A stretch of DNA of 48,126 nt from Thermoguttaceae bacterium (GCA_017557195.1 JAFZAL010000085.1:1-48126), one strand, 5' to 3'. Positions 19,401 through 26,982 are shown, numbered from the stretch's first letter. A program made the numbers and translations. The notes: generated by a model from the letters alone, not told the origin.

Positions 19401-20635
19401 GCGGTGGAAGCGTTCAAAAAATCGCAAAGTCAAAAGGCGTTCAGACTGTTATCCAACGTCTGCTCTATACGCTCCCCAAACTCGGGCTGATGTTATTCTC
19501 CGTAGATCTGATCAAGATCAGTCAAAAGATTGAGCAGATTCATCCAATAGGCATGGGCGCCATTACCCGTTTTGACAAAATATTTGAAGTCGCCTGTTTT
19601 GGGATGGTTCGCAGCATTATAGAAAGCAGCGCCCATCGACGTCCAAACTGGTCTGTCAAATCTTTGACTGAAACGTTGGAAAAACTCGCAGAAGCTCTGT
19701 TATTAACCTGGCTGCCTCACGCTAACGGAATTCGCGTTTCCTCAATTGAACCGGTTCTCGGTCAAGATCAGTGGGCTCGCTGTCAATCGTTTATCAAAAA
19801 ATACGGGAAAGACCTGTTCTCACCTATTCACATGGGCTATGGAGAACTTCAGGCGATTCTTCATCAGACCGTTCCTGTATGGCTGAAAAACCTTATGGAA
19901 TCCGAAGAACCGGAGGTGGGTGAAAAACTGCTGGAAGATTTAAATAACGATAAAATCTCTTTTGAGGAAGCGTGTCACTGGCTTGAGCTTATCTACGACA
20001 CCGTTATGGAGTATTTCGGTCAATACATTGACTACAACTCAACCACAACGCAGTCTGATAAAGGAGAAATGCTCTATACGTTACTGGATTTTCTGCGTAT
20101 TCAAGCTGGCTACGACCGCATTGTCTGGAAGCTCATGCCTGTTTCGACCATTCATTCCGTCCTGGTTCACGAAGGAAAAATGGAAGCGGCAGACTTCTGG
20201 CTTCAAGCAATTGCGCATCGTCTAAATGAAGAAGCGGATTCTCAATGGGAACGTTACATTCAGCTTCAAAAGCAATATGGCATGCTCATGTCTGCCATCG
20301 GCGACAGGATTGAAGAGCGCTTTGTCAGACCGCTGGAAGTTGAACAGTTGTGTTCATTGATTGAACCAGCCATCAACGAAAAGCGGGAAAAGAAGCCTCT
20401 GGTTTCGTTTAAGGCGTTCAGCGACGGCGTCGCTCAATTTGCTCAAACGCCAAAAGGCAACGGATTCGAATTGCCCGCCTGGCTTGAATCCATCGAAAAA
20501 GAAGCTCAGAGAATTCGCAACCGTTCGGAAGAAGAAGACGAAATGCTCGACTTGTCCGCTTATATTAAACCTGTTATGCAAACAAAAGAAAAGCTGCTCA
20601 AGATAATAGCAGAAATGAAAAAGCGGATTCCCTGA
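16466..20635 (+). CDS. Very large cytoplasmic protein of unknown function
   Basis: A 1389-residue protein with no signal peptide and no obvious membrane segment, predicted to be largely alpha-helical. I do not recognise the family and see no Walker, helicase, nuclease or GHKL motif. A strongly acidic linker (Glu/Asp-rich, about residues 755-775) separates a roughly 750-residue N-terminal half from a roughly 600-residue C-terminal half, suggesting two helical-solenoid regions. Trp and aromatic residues are frequent. It begins 45 bases after top6A on the same strand with only a small heptad array between, so the two may be co-transcribed. A role with the topoisomerase is possible but not shown. 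A perfect-stem terminator follows at 20739. There is no Shine-Dalgarno sequence. Confidence 0.85.
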   Translation: MKFTSLSPENRKQAERVLGYLNFSTGSFDPKFFRDLDDLFYDLDILNRAQQDREATFIEQGSSLSGESKQAVADMSESSQTVPTYQLLYNVLKDGLNYLQQETTTFKNNAQALGALCFTFDHVLPAYKEFHKDLLYHQTEDALFTSFFIARTLQYVLQAEAPWDDFKQADIIHRLNDYVGYRPTAVLHNRQKMQPYSHEFFQPVPLYIEGVGIWKGPYYDVCKIALEILHNTDDSILTRAYFDPDKMRELAIDVRTMDFDHPVNRRLNYPFGSWDASSVDNKGFFRRYIIHQTTLDAICSRTLNSNLPYEELVYEAGAVLAGTMLMGASINGSSPDSHDSSVTLSKLLLIVAQYRDEFYESLMEKSPEPIRTRLIEEIKTYRQPFGAARQYFNHILSKLRAEQLQNVQLARLYAWMGYPEAAQDRAGLVKSVSARMRCQIDCLITNAHSLLDDDHVDEVVPLIKQIETILDDGIQCGAFADPWNILGFEGQFPLFHSAEDTTPDQRIDELINLMGAIFNLYSRAMRQAAVFNKTSLNEKFSANMHRLANWWDQFASSELSSIESISGEESWESANLVADALAVWKKAGAAAGDIKFWRPQVENFDSTKAYALLIEELMDQNDYVAAMALLMNWLSASDEILLDDGDYTIHPLILRWMEEQWFNSTKIDRIEGRRGKETKDGWSAAKKFIDFLEANAGAYWEIPHLEVSQNKFPSFDEFKQGLKDDAVDSDSFDDLFLNFMGMPKPPAKDANPDDFIPLDENEEDEDFDEDDEDEDNLFRSAYENVIYHDTTDDGIDSDMMDDKSADPLGDFELTDEMERISDRLLFWVTVARLWKMSAVFSLNYAGDHPDRDETLQSWAKIGREKLYQLLYLANEVERFKISAPTDSRQSMIEYEQRRSIKDALLERLMSTIVEMEDVCRILAATQSEPIPAKDNSWETLNQQILQAVLHSDVELIHKLWQPFLEVLSEQTLLYRPISRGGSVQKIAKSKGVQTVIQRLLYTLPKLGLMLFSVDLIKISQKIEQIHPIGMGAITRFDKIFEVACFGMVRSIIESSAHRRPNWSVKSLTETLEKLAEALLLTWLPHANGIRVSSIEPVLGQDQWARCQSFIKKYGKDLFSPIHMGYGELQAILHQTVPVWLKNLMESEEPEVGEKLLEDLNNDKISFEEACHWLELIYDTVMEYFGQYIDYNSTTTQSDKGEMLYTLLDFLRIQAGYDRIVWKLMPVSTIHSVLVHEGKMEAADFWLQAIAHRLNEEADSQWERYIQLQKQYGMLMSAIGDRIEERFVRPLEVEQLCSLIEPAINEKREKKPLVSFKAFSDGVAQFAQTPKGNGFELPAWLESIEKEAQRIRNRSEEEDEMLDLSAYIKPVMQTKEKLLKIIAEMKKRIP

Positions 20636-21207
20636 ATCAACCAATAAATAACGAATCAACGCGACATTCGTTATATTGCGCTTAATATCAGGGGCTGACA
20701 AAATCGTCTCGTACAAGAATGGCTCTTACTCTCGAAAGAAAAAGCAAGCGTTAATCATCATTAGCGTCTTGCTTTTTTCTTTATGAACGTTTAACGCCTG
20801 CGGTTATTAATTCGTTCAAGTTTATGATTGACAAATGAACGAAAAGAATTCTCTTTAGCGCCTCACGGTCTAAAAACATTTGACAATCATTAATCCGTCA
20901 ACATGAACATGCGTTTGATTCAATTGCGTTATACTGTTTCATTCATAACTGAAAATCCTCTGATAATGCGTATTTTCAGGGCTTTTCTGCAACACTATCA
21001 CTGTTCAATCAAACTTCAAAAACGTCTCAACGAGTTTTAAAGTTGTTATTAAAAACGTTCAGAGAAAAATCATAAACGTCAAGATTGATTAACAACTTCA
21101 TCGTTATCGTTTCTCAAAATTATGGTCTGTCGATAGCATTATTAAAACTTTTTCAAAACTTTTTTAAGTATTTTTTATTTTTTTTATGTTTTTTTAAGAA
21201 AGACGTC
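20636..21207. other. Long A/T-rich intergenic region
   Basis: Apart from the terminator at 20739-20780, this stretch of about 570 bases shows no supported gene and no heptad arrays. Short motifs related to AACGTT and CAAACG recur between about 20800 and 21110, and T-rich runs dominate 21130-21200. It could hold regulatory sites or a small RNA for the histone-like gene, but nothing definite is visible. Confidence 0.4.
20739..20780 (+). terminator. Intrinsic terminator
   Basis: AAAAAGCAAG (20739-20748) pairs perfectly with CTTGCTTTTT (20768-20777). The stem extends inward through CGTTAAT/ATTAGCG with one wobble and one bulged T. The T run completes a terminator about 100 bases after the 1389-residue gene. 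Confidence 0.85.
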
Positions 21208-21234
21208 TTGCATAATTCTGATTTATGGTATATT
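21208..21234 (+). promoter_or_regulatory. Promoter for the histone-like gene
   Basis: TTGCAT (21208-21213), 15-base spacer, TGG then TATATT (21229-21234): an extended -10 with a short spacer. It implies a leader of about 200 bases before the GTG start at 21446. Confidence 0.5.
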
Positions 21235-21445
21235 GTTTTATTAATAACACACGCGTTCAATTGAACAAACTTTTTTTCAAAGTCAAAACAAGATTCGTTC
21301 AAATTGATCAACGTTTTTTAGGTTCAAGGGAATACGCCTCACCAGTTAAATTCCGACAGACGCGGATCGTCTTCGGTCATCGAATTGAGTCGATGTCACG
21401 TTCGTTTACAAGAGGCTTCCCCAAACTATGGATGGAGGATTTACT

Positions 21446-21751
21446 GTGGCTACTGAAACCAAGAAGACTGCTACAAAGAAAACCGTTGCCAAGAAGGCTG
21501 CTCCGGCTGCTAAGAAAACTGCTGCCAAGAAGACCACTGCCAAGAAGGCTGCTCCGGCTGCTAAGAAGACAGCTGCCAAGAAGACCACTGCCAAGGCTGC
21601 TCCGGCTGCCAAGAAGACCGCTGCCAAGAAGACCGTTGCCAAGAAGGCTACGACCAAGGCTGCTCCGGCTGCAAAGAAGACCGTTGCCAAGAAAGCTGCC
21701 CCCAAGGCTGCTCCGGCTAAGAAGACTTGCTGCAAGAAATGCACAAAATAA
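21446..21751 (+). CDS. Histone H1-like Lys/Ala-rich DNA-binding protein
   Basis: A 101-residue protein made almost entirely of Lys, Ala, Thr and Pro in repeats such as AAKKTAAKKTTAKKAAPAAKK, like the tails of eukaryotic histone H1 and of chlamydial Hc1/Hc2 and other bacterial H1-like proteins. It should bind DNA non-specifically and help compact the nucleoid. I take GTG 21446 as the start because GGAGGA lies six bases upstream; an in-frame ATG at 21428 would put that Shine-Dalgarno sequence inside the gene. The C-terminus is unusual: KKTCCKKCTK, three Cys in a cluster, which could bind metal or cross-link. The DNA is a degenerate array of short repeats. Own promoter and strong terminator. Confidence 0.88.
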   Translation: MATETKKTATKKTVAKKAAPAAKKTAAKKTTAKKAAPAAKKTAAKKTTAKAAPAAKKTAAKKTVAKKATTKAAPAAKKTVAKKAAPKAAPAKKTCCKKCTK

Positions 21752-21840
21752 GCTAACGCCAAAAAAGCAACAGCTTTATCTGGCAGAGTTACAGACAATC
21801 CTCGTTAACGATGCCAGATTTCTGCGTTTTTCGCATTTTC

Positions 21841-21881
21841 AAAACAGGATTGCAATTAACCAATTGCAGTCCTGTTTTTTT
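21841..21881 (+). terminator. Intrinsic terminator of the histone-like gene
   Basis: AAAACAGGA-TTGCAATT pairs with AATTGCA-TCCTGTTTT around an AACC loop, with one bulge, followed by TTTTTTT. It lies about 90 bases after the stop. Confidence 0.9.
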
Positions 21882-21924
21882 GTAAGCCGCTATACGGTCG
21901 ATAATATTTCTGGAATACTATTAT

Positions 21925-21973
21925 GGGGGGCGGGTATTACCCGCCTTTTTCGCGGACAATGTCCGCTCCCCGG
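21925..21973. repeat. REP-like twin-palindrome element, copy 3 (inverted, short spacer)
   Basis: The same two palindromes as at 8152 and 8308 but on the opposite strand: GGCGGGTATTACCCGCC, a TTTTT spacer, then GCGGACAATGTCCGC and TCCCCGG. The long A/T spacer of the other copies is missing. Confidence 0.82.
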
Positions 21974-22083
21974 AATGATAAAACTTTCTTTCGTCCGTCC
22001 ACCTTCCATTTTCTTTCGAATTGAATATAATACGTCTATAATTTTCATCTAAAAAATAATTTGAATATTCAAGCAATACTGAT

Positions 22084-24087
22084 ATGTCATTAAATCCTCA
22101 ACAGCAAGAGGCTGTCGATACATTATCCGGACCGCTGCTGGTTTTGGCAGGCGCGGGATCAGGCAAGACGCGAGTAGTAACGATGCGAATCGCCAACCTG
22201 ATTAAACACGGCGTTGCGCCGCAGAGAATCCTGGCGGTTACGTTTACCAACAAGGCGGCAAAGGAAATGAAAGACCGCGTTATGCAAACGCTTGGCATAG
22301 CCAACTCGCATCAGCGCGGCGTCGCCGTTCCAGAGATTTCAACTTTCCATTCTCTTTGCGTTCGAATTTTAAAACGCAACATTCATCACTTGGGCTATCC
22401 AAACGAATTTGCCATTCGCGACCGCGGCGATCAGGAAAGCCTCGCCCGGTCAGTTCTCAAAGAGATTCATTGTCCGGAAACCGCTCTCAAACCGTCAGAT
22501 TTGGTAAACCAGATTGGCGCGTGGAAAACGCAGGGCATTCGACCTCGCGACGCCAACCGATATGCAGAAACCGACAAGCAGCATCTTGCCGCCGTTGCGT
22601 ATCGACATTATCAAGACGGGCTTAAAGCGTCAGGCGCTGTCGACTTTGACGATCTGCTTTTGCTCACCGACGATTTGTTTACTCAGTTCCCTGAAGTCGC
22701 TCAGGCGGAATCGGAACGCTTTGATCACATTCTCGTTGACGAGTACCAGGACACAAACCAGTCGCAGTACAAGATTGTTAAAACGCTGGCGCTGCGTCAT
22801 CGCAATCTGTGCGTTGTCGGCGACGACGACCAGTCCATTTACGCCTGGCGAGGCGCCGAGGTAACGCATATTCTTCGATTTCAAAACGACTGGCCCGAAG
22901 CAAAAGTCATTCAGTTGGTAACGAACTATCGTTCAACCAACGAAATTATCGAATGGTCAAACCGTCTCATTGCGTTCAACCGCGTTCGACATCCCAAAGT
23001 TTTACAAGCAACGCGTTCAGGAGAGCGGCCTCGCATTCTCCAAATGGAAGACGGCGAAACGGAAGCGATGCGCGTCGTTAGAGAAATCAAACTGCAAATC
23101 AACAGCGGCAGACGTCCGTCTGATTTCGCGATTCTCTTTCGAACCAACGAACAGCCCCGCGCCTTTGAAACGGAGTTCCGGCGTCAGCGAGTGCCTTACG
23201 TGTTAGTGGGCGGGCAATCTTTTTTTGACCGAAAAGAAGTTCGCGACATTTTGGCGTACCTGCGAACGGTCGTTACAAATAAAGATGAAATCTCTTTGTT
23301 GAGAATTATCAACACGCCTGCCCGCGGCATCGGTCAGACAACGGTAACGCAAATCATGGAACATGCTGTTGCCAATCACATTCCTATTGCCGAATTCCTT
23401 CCACGCTGTTCTGAGACGCTCAATTTCAAGCCGCAAACCGCCAAAGCCGTTGCCGGATTTCACGAACTCATTGCCGACCTGCGCCGCAAATCGAGACAAA
23501 TGCCTCTGGTCGAATTTATCCAGTATTTGCTGGACAAGATTCAATACAAAGCGGAAATCATGCGTCTGTACGAAAAGCCATCGGATCAGGATGAGCGCTG
23601 GAACATGGTTCAGGATTTGGTCAACGCGGCGGGCGAGTTTGTTAAACGTCAGCAGGAATCCGGAGAAAAGCCGACGCTCTACAACTTCGTTCAGGAACTG
23701 ACGCTTTCAGACTGGTCGTCCTCGCCAGACGACAAAGAAGAAAAACTGGCGGGAAACAACGTTACGCTCATGACGCTTCACGCCGCCAAAGGGCTGGAGT
23801 TCCCGGAAGTGTACATGGTCGGCATGGAAGAAGGGCTTTTGCCGCACAAAAAGTCGATTGAATCGTACGAGGAAAAAGACATCGACGAAGAACGCCGCTT
23901 GTGTTACGTCGGGTTTACCAGAGCAAAACAAAAGCTGACGCTCACGTTCGCCTTGACGAGAATGAAATGGGGCAAACAGCGCGAAACGATTCCCAGCCGA
24001 TTCCTGTACGAAGCCACCGGACAATCCGAGAACCCCAACTACTACGCTGCTAAAAGCGGGCGTCCGCCTAAGAAAAACAATCGATAA
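22084..24087 (+). CDS. UvrD/Rep/PcrA-family ATP-dependent DNA helicase
   Basis: A 667-residue superfamily 1A 3'-5' helicase used in repair and replication restart. All motifs are seen: Q motif LNPQQQEAV, Walker A GAGSGKT (23-29), TFTNKAAKEM, Walker B VDEYQDT (218-224), GDDDQSIYAWRGA (246-258), NYRST, LMTLHAAKGLEFPEVYMVG, and the C-terminal EERRLCYVGFTRA. It is shorter than E. coli UvrD (720) because the C-terminal extension that in UvrD/PcrA contacts RNA polymerase is missing or reduced to a basic tail (SGRPPKKNNR). Rep or PcrA are equally good names. No Shine-Dalgarno sequence. It stands alone between the histone-like gene and a convergent unknown gene. Confidence 0.95.
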   Translation: MSLNPQQQEAVDTLSGPLLVLAGAGSGKTRVVTMRIANLIKHGVAPQRILAVTFTNKAAKEMKDRVMQTLGIANSHQRGVAVPEISTFHSLCVRILKRNIHHLGYPNEFAIRDRGDQESLARSVLKEIHCPETALKPSDLVNQIGAWKTQGIRPRDANRYAETDKQHLAAVAYRHYQDGLKASGAVDFDDLLLLTDDLFTQFPEVAQAESERFDHILVDEYQDTNQSQYKIVKTLALRHRNLCVVGDDDQSIYAWRGAEVTHILRFQNDWPEAKVIQLVTNYRSTNEIIEWSNRLIAFNRVRHPKVLQATRSGERPRILQMEDGETEAMRVVREIKLQINSGRRPSDFAILFRTNEQPRAFETEFRRQRVPYVLVGGQSFFDRKEVRDILAYLRTVVTNKDEISLLRIINTPARGIGQTTVTQIMEHAVANHIPIAEFLPRCSETLNFKPQTAKAVAGFHELIADLRRKSRQMPLVEFIQYLLDKIQYKAEIMRLYEKPSDQDERWNMVQDLVNAAGEFVKRQQESGEKPTLYNFVQELTLSDWSSSPDDKEEKLAGNNVTLMTLHAAKGLEFPEVYMVGMEEGLLPHKKSIESYEEKDIDEERRLCYVGFTRAKQKLTLTFALTRMKWGKQRETIPSRFLYEATGQSENPNYYAAKSGRPPKKNNR

Positions 24088-24098
24088 AAGACGGCGTT

Positions 24099-24794
24099 CT
24101 ATTCAAAGTATTTTTCCCAGAGACTTTCTGTCCAAAGGCAAATGGCGGACTGCTTGCCATCGTCGGCAATAACAGGGTCAACGGCAACGGCATCGTAGAG
24201 CGATTTCCAGATGCGGAAAATTTCGGTCATTTGAGCGTGGTTTTCGACTTTCTCAACCGTCAAACCGAGGATGTTGGACTTTTTCGAGAACTCGTCGGCA
24301 ATCGCGCTTGACGAAAACAACACGACGGCGGAAATCGGTTTGCCGTCGGGCATTTGCGTGTTGATAACAACGTACTTCTTTTCAATTCCCGGCTCTGACA
24401 TGACGTAAGCGGGATACTGCCAAGGGGCGGCGCGGTCTTCGCCTTCCTGTTTGGATACGGGAGGAAGCTGCTCCAGGATGTTGTCGATGGAGTCAATCCA
24501 TTCCGTTTTGACAGCGCCGTCTTCTGTTACTTGAGGATTCCACGCCAGATGAGTATACGGCTTGTTAAACAGCGTCAGGAAAAAGACGAGGTCTTTGTAC
24601 GTAAACACTGTTCGGACTTCCGCGCCGAGAATCGCGGCTTTCTCGACGAACTTCTCTGCTGCGCGTTCTTCCTGAAACAAAGCAATCGCGAATTCCGGGT
24701 TCTCTTCCGTATGCGCGTCCGTCGACAGGCAGACGAACCCGTTTTCAATCAAAACAACGTGAAGCGGCAATCGAAGTTGACAGATTTTTTCCAT
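24099..24794 (-). CDS. Unknown cytoplasmic protein with internally duplicated domain
   Basis: A 231-residue protein without signal peptide or membrane segment. Two halves share a pattern: about residues 10-85 (LPLHVVLIENGFV ... FQEERAAEKFVEKAAILGAEVRTVFTYKDLV) and about 140-210 (KKYVVINTQMPDG ... FSSSAIADEFSKKSNILGLTVEKVENHAQM). In each, a strand is followed by 'F-x-x-x-x-x-A-x-x-F-x-x-K-x-x-I-L-G' and a second strand. This looks like a tandem duplication of a small alpha/beta domain, loosely reminiscent of SseB-type N-terminal domains; I do not claim that family. It has a near-consensus promoter at 24884-24911, and heptad units begin three bases before its ATG, leaving no room for a Shine-Dalgarno sequence. 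It ends 11 bases from the convergent helicase gene. Confidence 0.75.
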   Translation of the reverse strand: MEKICQLRLPLHVVLIENGFVCLSTDAHTEENPEFAIALFQEERAAEKFVEKAAILGAEVRTVFTYKDLVFFLTLFNKPYTHLAWNPQVTEDGAVKTEWIDSIDNILEQLPPVSKQEGEDRAAPWQYPAYVMSEPGIEKKYVVINTQMPDGKPISAVVLFSSSAIADEFSKKSNILGLTVEKVENHAQMTEIFRIWKSLYDAVAVDPVIADDGKQSAICLWTESLWEKYFE

Positions 24795-24796
24795 AG

Positions 24797-24870
24797 CAGG
24801 GAGTAGGGAATGGGGAATAGGGAATAGTTTAATTCGGAATGCGGAATTAGGAATTACGCAAAGCGCATTT
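24797..24870. repeat. Heptad arrays in the leader of the 24099-24794 gene
   Basis: GGGAGTA/GGGAATA units (24800-24827) followed by ATTCGGA-type units (24831-24856) and a short GCAAAGCGC core. It lies wholly between the predicted promoter and the start codon of the minus-strand gene. Confidence 0.8.
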
Positions 24871-24883
24871 CAATTATTAATTT

Positions 24884-24911
24884 ATTATACATTGTATGAA
24901 CATTGCGTCAA
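24884..24911 (-). promoter_or_regulatory. Sigma-70-type promoter for the 24099-24794 gene
   Basis: Minus strand: TTGACG (24911-24906), 16-base spacer, TATAAT (24889-24884). Near-consensus. The resulting leader of about 85 bases contains the heptad array. Confidence 0.7.
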
Positions 24912-24999
24912 GACGGCGCTGTTTTTTTCCTGTACCCTCTTTTATTCTAATTGCAATTCTATTATAATAAGGAATATTATATTGAGGCGTTTGCGTTTT

Positions 25000-25030
25000 C
25001 TCGCAACTCGCAACTCGTAACTCGCAACTC
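25000..25030. repeat. Heptad array (AACTCGC dialect)
   Basis: Four TCGCAAC/TCGTAAC units just upstream of the GH43-like gene. No matching left arm lies nearby; the closest complementary units are at 26880. Confidence 0.75.
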
Positions 25031-25047
25031 CATTTCAAATTGTCATC

Positions 25048-26079
25048 ATGAAACACACAGTTTTAATCATTTTATCGACGCTGGCGCTTTTGCTGTCAAC
25101 GTCCAGCTTTGCAGACGACTACAAGCCCGGCGACGCGATTACGCCTGCCGATTATCCCAGTTTAAAAAATCCGGAGATGAAATTCGGACTGATCAACAAG
25201 CATGGAAAGCCTTTTGCCAAAGACCCGACGGTCGTCCGTTTCAAAGGAAAGTACTGGATGTATTTCTCTCTTTTCTCACTTGACCCTCAAAAAACCGGTT
25301 ACGACCTGTATATTGGCATAGCAACCAGCGACAACCTGACCAATTGGACTTATGTCGGGGCTGTTACACCGCTGTGCGAAGGCGACAAAAAAGGCTTGGG
25401 CGCTCCTTGCGCGAAAGTCTGGGACGGAAAAGTTCATTTGTTTTATCAGTCCTACGGCAACGGTCCCAAAGACGCCATTTATTACGCGGCGTCAGAAGAC
25501 GGACTGAACTTCAAGAGCGTTTATCCAACGGCGATTTTCTCGCCCAAGGGCGACTGGACAAACGGTCGGGCGATCGACGCTGATTTTATCGAGTTCAAGG
25601 GAAAATGCTTCCTCTATGCCGCCACCCGAGACCCGGAAGGGAAGATTCAAAAACAGGTTGTTGCCGTAGCGGAGAATCGGGACAACCTCGCCCCGGACCA
25701 GTGGAAGCAATGCGATCATTCCATTCTCGAACCGACTCTGCCATGGGAAACGCGCTGTATAGAAGCGGCGTCCGTTTGCGAACGCGACGGGAAGCTGTTC
25801 ATGTTTTATGCAGGCGGATACAATAACGACCCGCAGCACATCGGCTTGGCGCAGTCGGAAGACGGAATCCTCTGGACGCGCGTCTGGAACGTCCCGTTTA
25901 TTACCAACGGTCCAAAAGGACAATGGAACTTCAGCGAATCCGGACATCCCGGCGTCTTTATTGACCCGGAAACCGGCAAGACCTGGCTGTTCTTCCAAGG
26001 CAACGACGAACACGGGAAATCCTGGTTTCTGTCTCGCGTTGAACTGGAATGGGTTGACGGCTTGCCGAAAGTCAAATAG
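25048..26079 (+). CDS. Secreted GH43-like five-bladed beta-propeller glycosidase
   Basis: A 343-residue exported protein (signal peptide to about residue 22, STSSFA). The fold is indicated by repeated blade motifs such as KYWMYFS, KVHLFYQ, KCFLYAA and KLFMFYAGG. Candidate catalytic residues of the GH43/GH32/GH117-like clans are present: Asp59 in AKDPTVVRF (base), an Asp in RAIDADFIEF (about 177-179, pKa modulator) and Glu239 in CIEAAS (acid). Family members remove arabinose, xylose or anhydro-galactose units from plant or algal polysaccharides. The substrate cannot be read, but four more carbohydrate-active proteins follow downstream. The NfeD-like gene converges on it. No Shine-Dalgarno sequence. 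Confidence 0.82.
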   Translation: MKHTVLIILSTLALLLSTSSFADDYKPGDAITPADYPSLKNPEMKFGLINKHGKPFAKDPTVVRFKGKYWMYFSLFSLDPQKTGYDLYIGIATSDNLTNWTYVGAVTPLCEGDKKGLGAPCAKVWDGKVHLFYQSYGNGPKDAIYYAASEDGLNFKSVYPTAIFSPKGDWTNGRAIDADFIEFKGKCFLYAATRDPEGKIQKQVVAVAENRDNLAPDQWKQCDHSILEPTLPWETRCIEAASVCERDGKLFMFYAGGYNNDPQHIGLAQSEDGILWTRVWNVPFITNGPKGQWNFSESGHPGVFIDPETGKTWLFFQGNDEHGKSWFLSRVELEWVDGLPKVK

Positions 26080-26108
26080 CGGGTTCTAAAAATATGGACT
26101 TCTACGCT

Positions 26109-26136
26109 GAATAGGGGCGCCGCCGCGTCCCTATTC
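26109..26136. terminator. Hairpin built from one heptad pair between convergent genes
   Basis: GAATAGGG (26109-26116) pairs with CCCTATTC (26129-26136) around a GC-rich CGCCGCCGCG loop. The right half contains the TAG stop (as CTA) of the minus-strand gene. This is a minimal version of the heptad-arm elements. Confidence 0.65.
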
Positions 26137-26778
26137 GCTCTGTTTATCAGCTTCTACGATGGCGATACGACCGTCGATAATCTCTTTGATAACTACCGTA
26201 ACGCCGGACGGTAAAGCGGGACCGGGCGTCATAGCTTCCATTTCGTCGATTCGCCCTTGAATGGTCAGCTGAATTTTGCCGGTATTGGTTTTGTTTTCGG
26301 GAATGGGAATGTAGACCGTCGCAGTTTTTCCGATGGCGGATTCAACCTTAACGTTTCCGCTTGACTGCAGCTTGTTGATTAATCCCAAAATAAACGCGAC
26401 AGCGGCGCCGGCAACCCAGCCGCCAATGAGCGCGCAAGCAAAACTAACAATCGGATGCAGCTTGGCGCTGTCCGCCCATAAACCGATTACGCCAAAAAAG
26501 GCGCTTGCAGCAACTATGACGCGAAAACTCAAAAAACGCGCCAGGGAAATCACGCTCCCGCTGCCAACGTCGGTATCGCCAGCGCCAACGTCTCCGCCGT
26601 CCATGTCAACGTCAGGAGCGTCGACGTCGTTGAAGTCGCCAAATCCCAGAATCATCATCAGGAACTGGATTACCATAATCAACCCGCCGACTACGGCGCA
26701 AATCAGAAACAGGGTATGAAGCATTGTCATGGCGCTAAATAAGGGGTTTGAAGTAAACGTTTGGAAAGAGTCCTTCAC
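26131..26778 (-). CDS. NfeD-like membrane protein
   Basis: A 215-residue integral membrane protein. The first hydrophobic helix (about residues 19-45, MLHTLFLICAVVGG), an acidic Asp/Gly-rich loop (FGDFNDVDAPDVDMDGGDVG), then two further helices (about 82-135) are followed by a soluble C-terminal beta domain (about 142-210, SAIGKTATVYIPIPENKTNTGKIQL ... GVTVVIKEIIDGRIAIVE). This TM-plus-OB-fold layout is that of NfeD/YqiJ-type proteins, usually partners of flotillin/SPFH proteins in membrane microdomains. No SPFH gene is adjacent. The real start may be the Met at residue 17 or 19, since the preceding residues are polar. It interrupts an otherwise plus-strand glycosidase block. Confidence 0.7.
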   Translation of the reverse strand: MKDSFQTFTSNPLFSAMTMLHTLFLICAVVGGLIMVIQFLMMILGFGDFNDVDAPDVDMDGGDVGAGDTDVGSGSVISLARFLSFRVIVAASAFFGVIGLWADSAKLHPIVSFACALIGGWVAGAAVAFILGLINKLQSSGNVKVESAIGKTATVYIPIPENKTNTGKIQLTIQGRIDEMEAMTPGPALPSGVTVVIKEIIDGRIAIVEADKQSE

Positions 26779-26877
26779 TATTCCTATTTATAATATACGA
26801 TTTATTTAAGAAAAAGAAACCGGGAAACAGAAAAATACTGGAAAATTCTTGATTTTTATTTTTGATTGGTTTATAAT

Positions 26878-26981
26878 TAGTTGCGAGTTGCGAGTAGCGA
26901 GTTGCGAGACGCCGCTCCCGTTGGTCGCTAACATATTCTTACTACTGCCTACTGCCTATTGCCTACTGCCTCCCTCCCTGC
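26878..26981. repeat. Heptad-arm element (GCGAGTT left, TACTGCC right)
   Basis: Left array GTTGCGA/GTAGCGA (26880-26909), core CGCCGCTCCCGTTGGTCGCT, right array TACTGCC/TATTGCC (26941-26971). The dialects on the two sides do not match each other but match those on the far side of the next gene (28353-28455). It runs to within two bases of the start codon at 26983. Confidence 0.83.
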
Positions 26982-26982
26982 C

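Noticed and set aside
20781..21207. tRNA or other structured RNA gene
   Set aside because: No T-loop, acceptor stem or CCA end could be identified by eye; left as unexplained.
21225..22052. 275-codon plus-strand open frame across the histone-like gene
   Set aside because: In its middle it is an Arg/Leu/Pro-rich alternate frame of the Lys/Ala repeat; the true frame has a ribosome-binding site and the H1-like composition.
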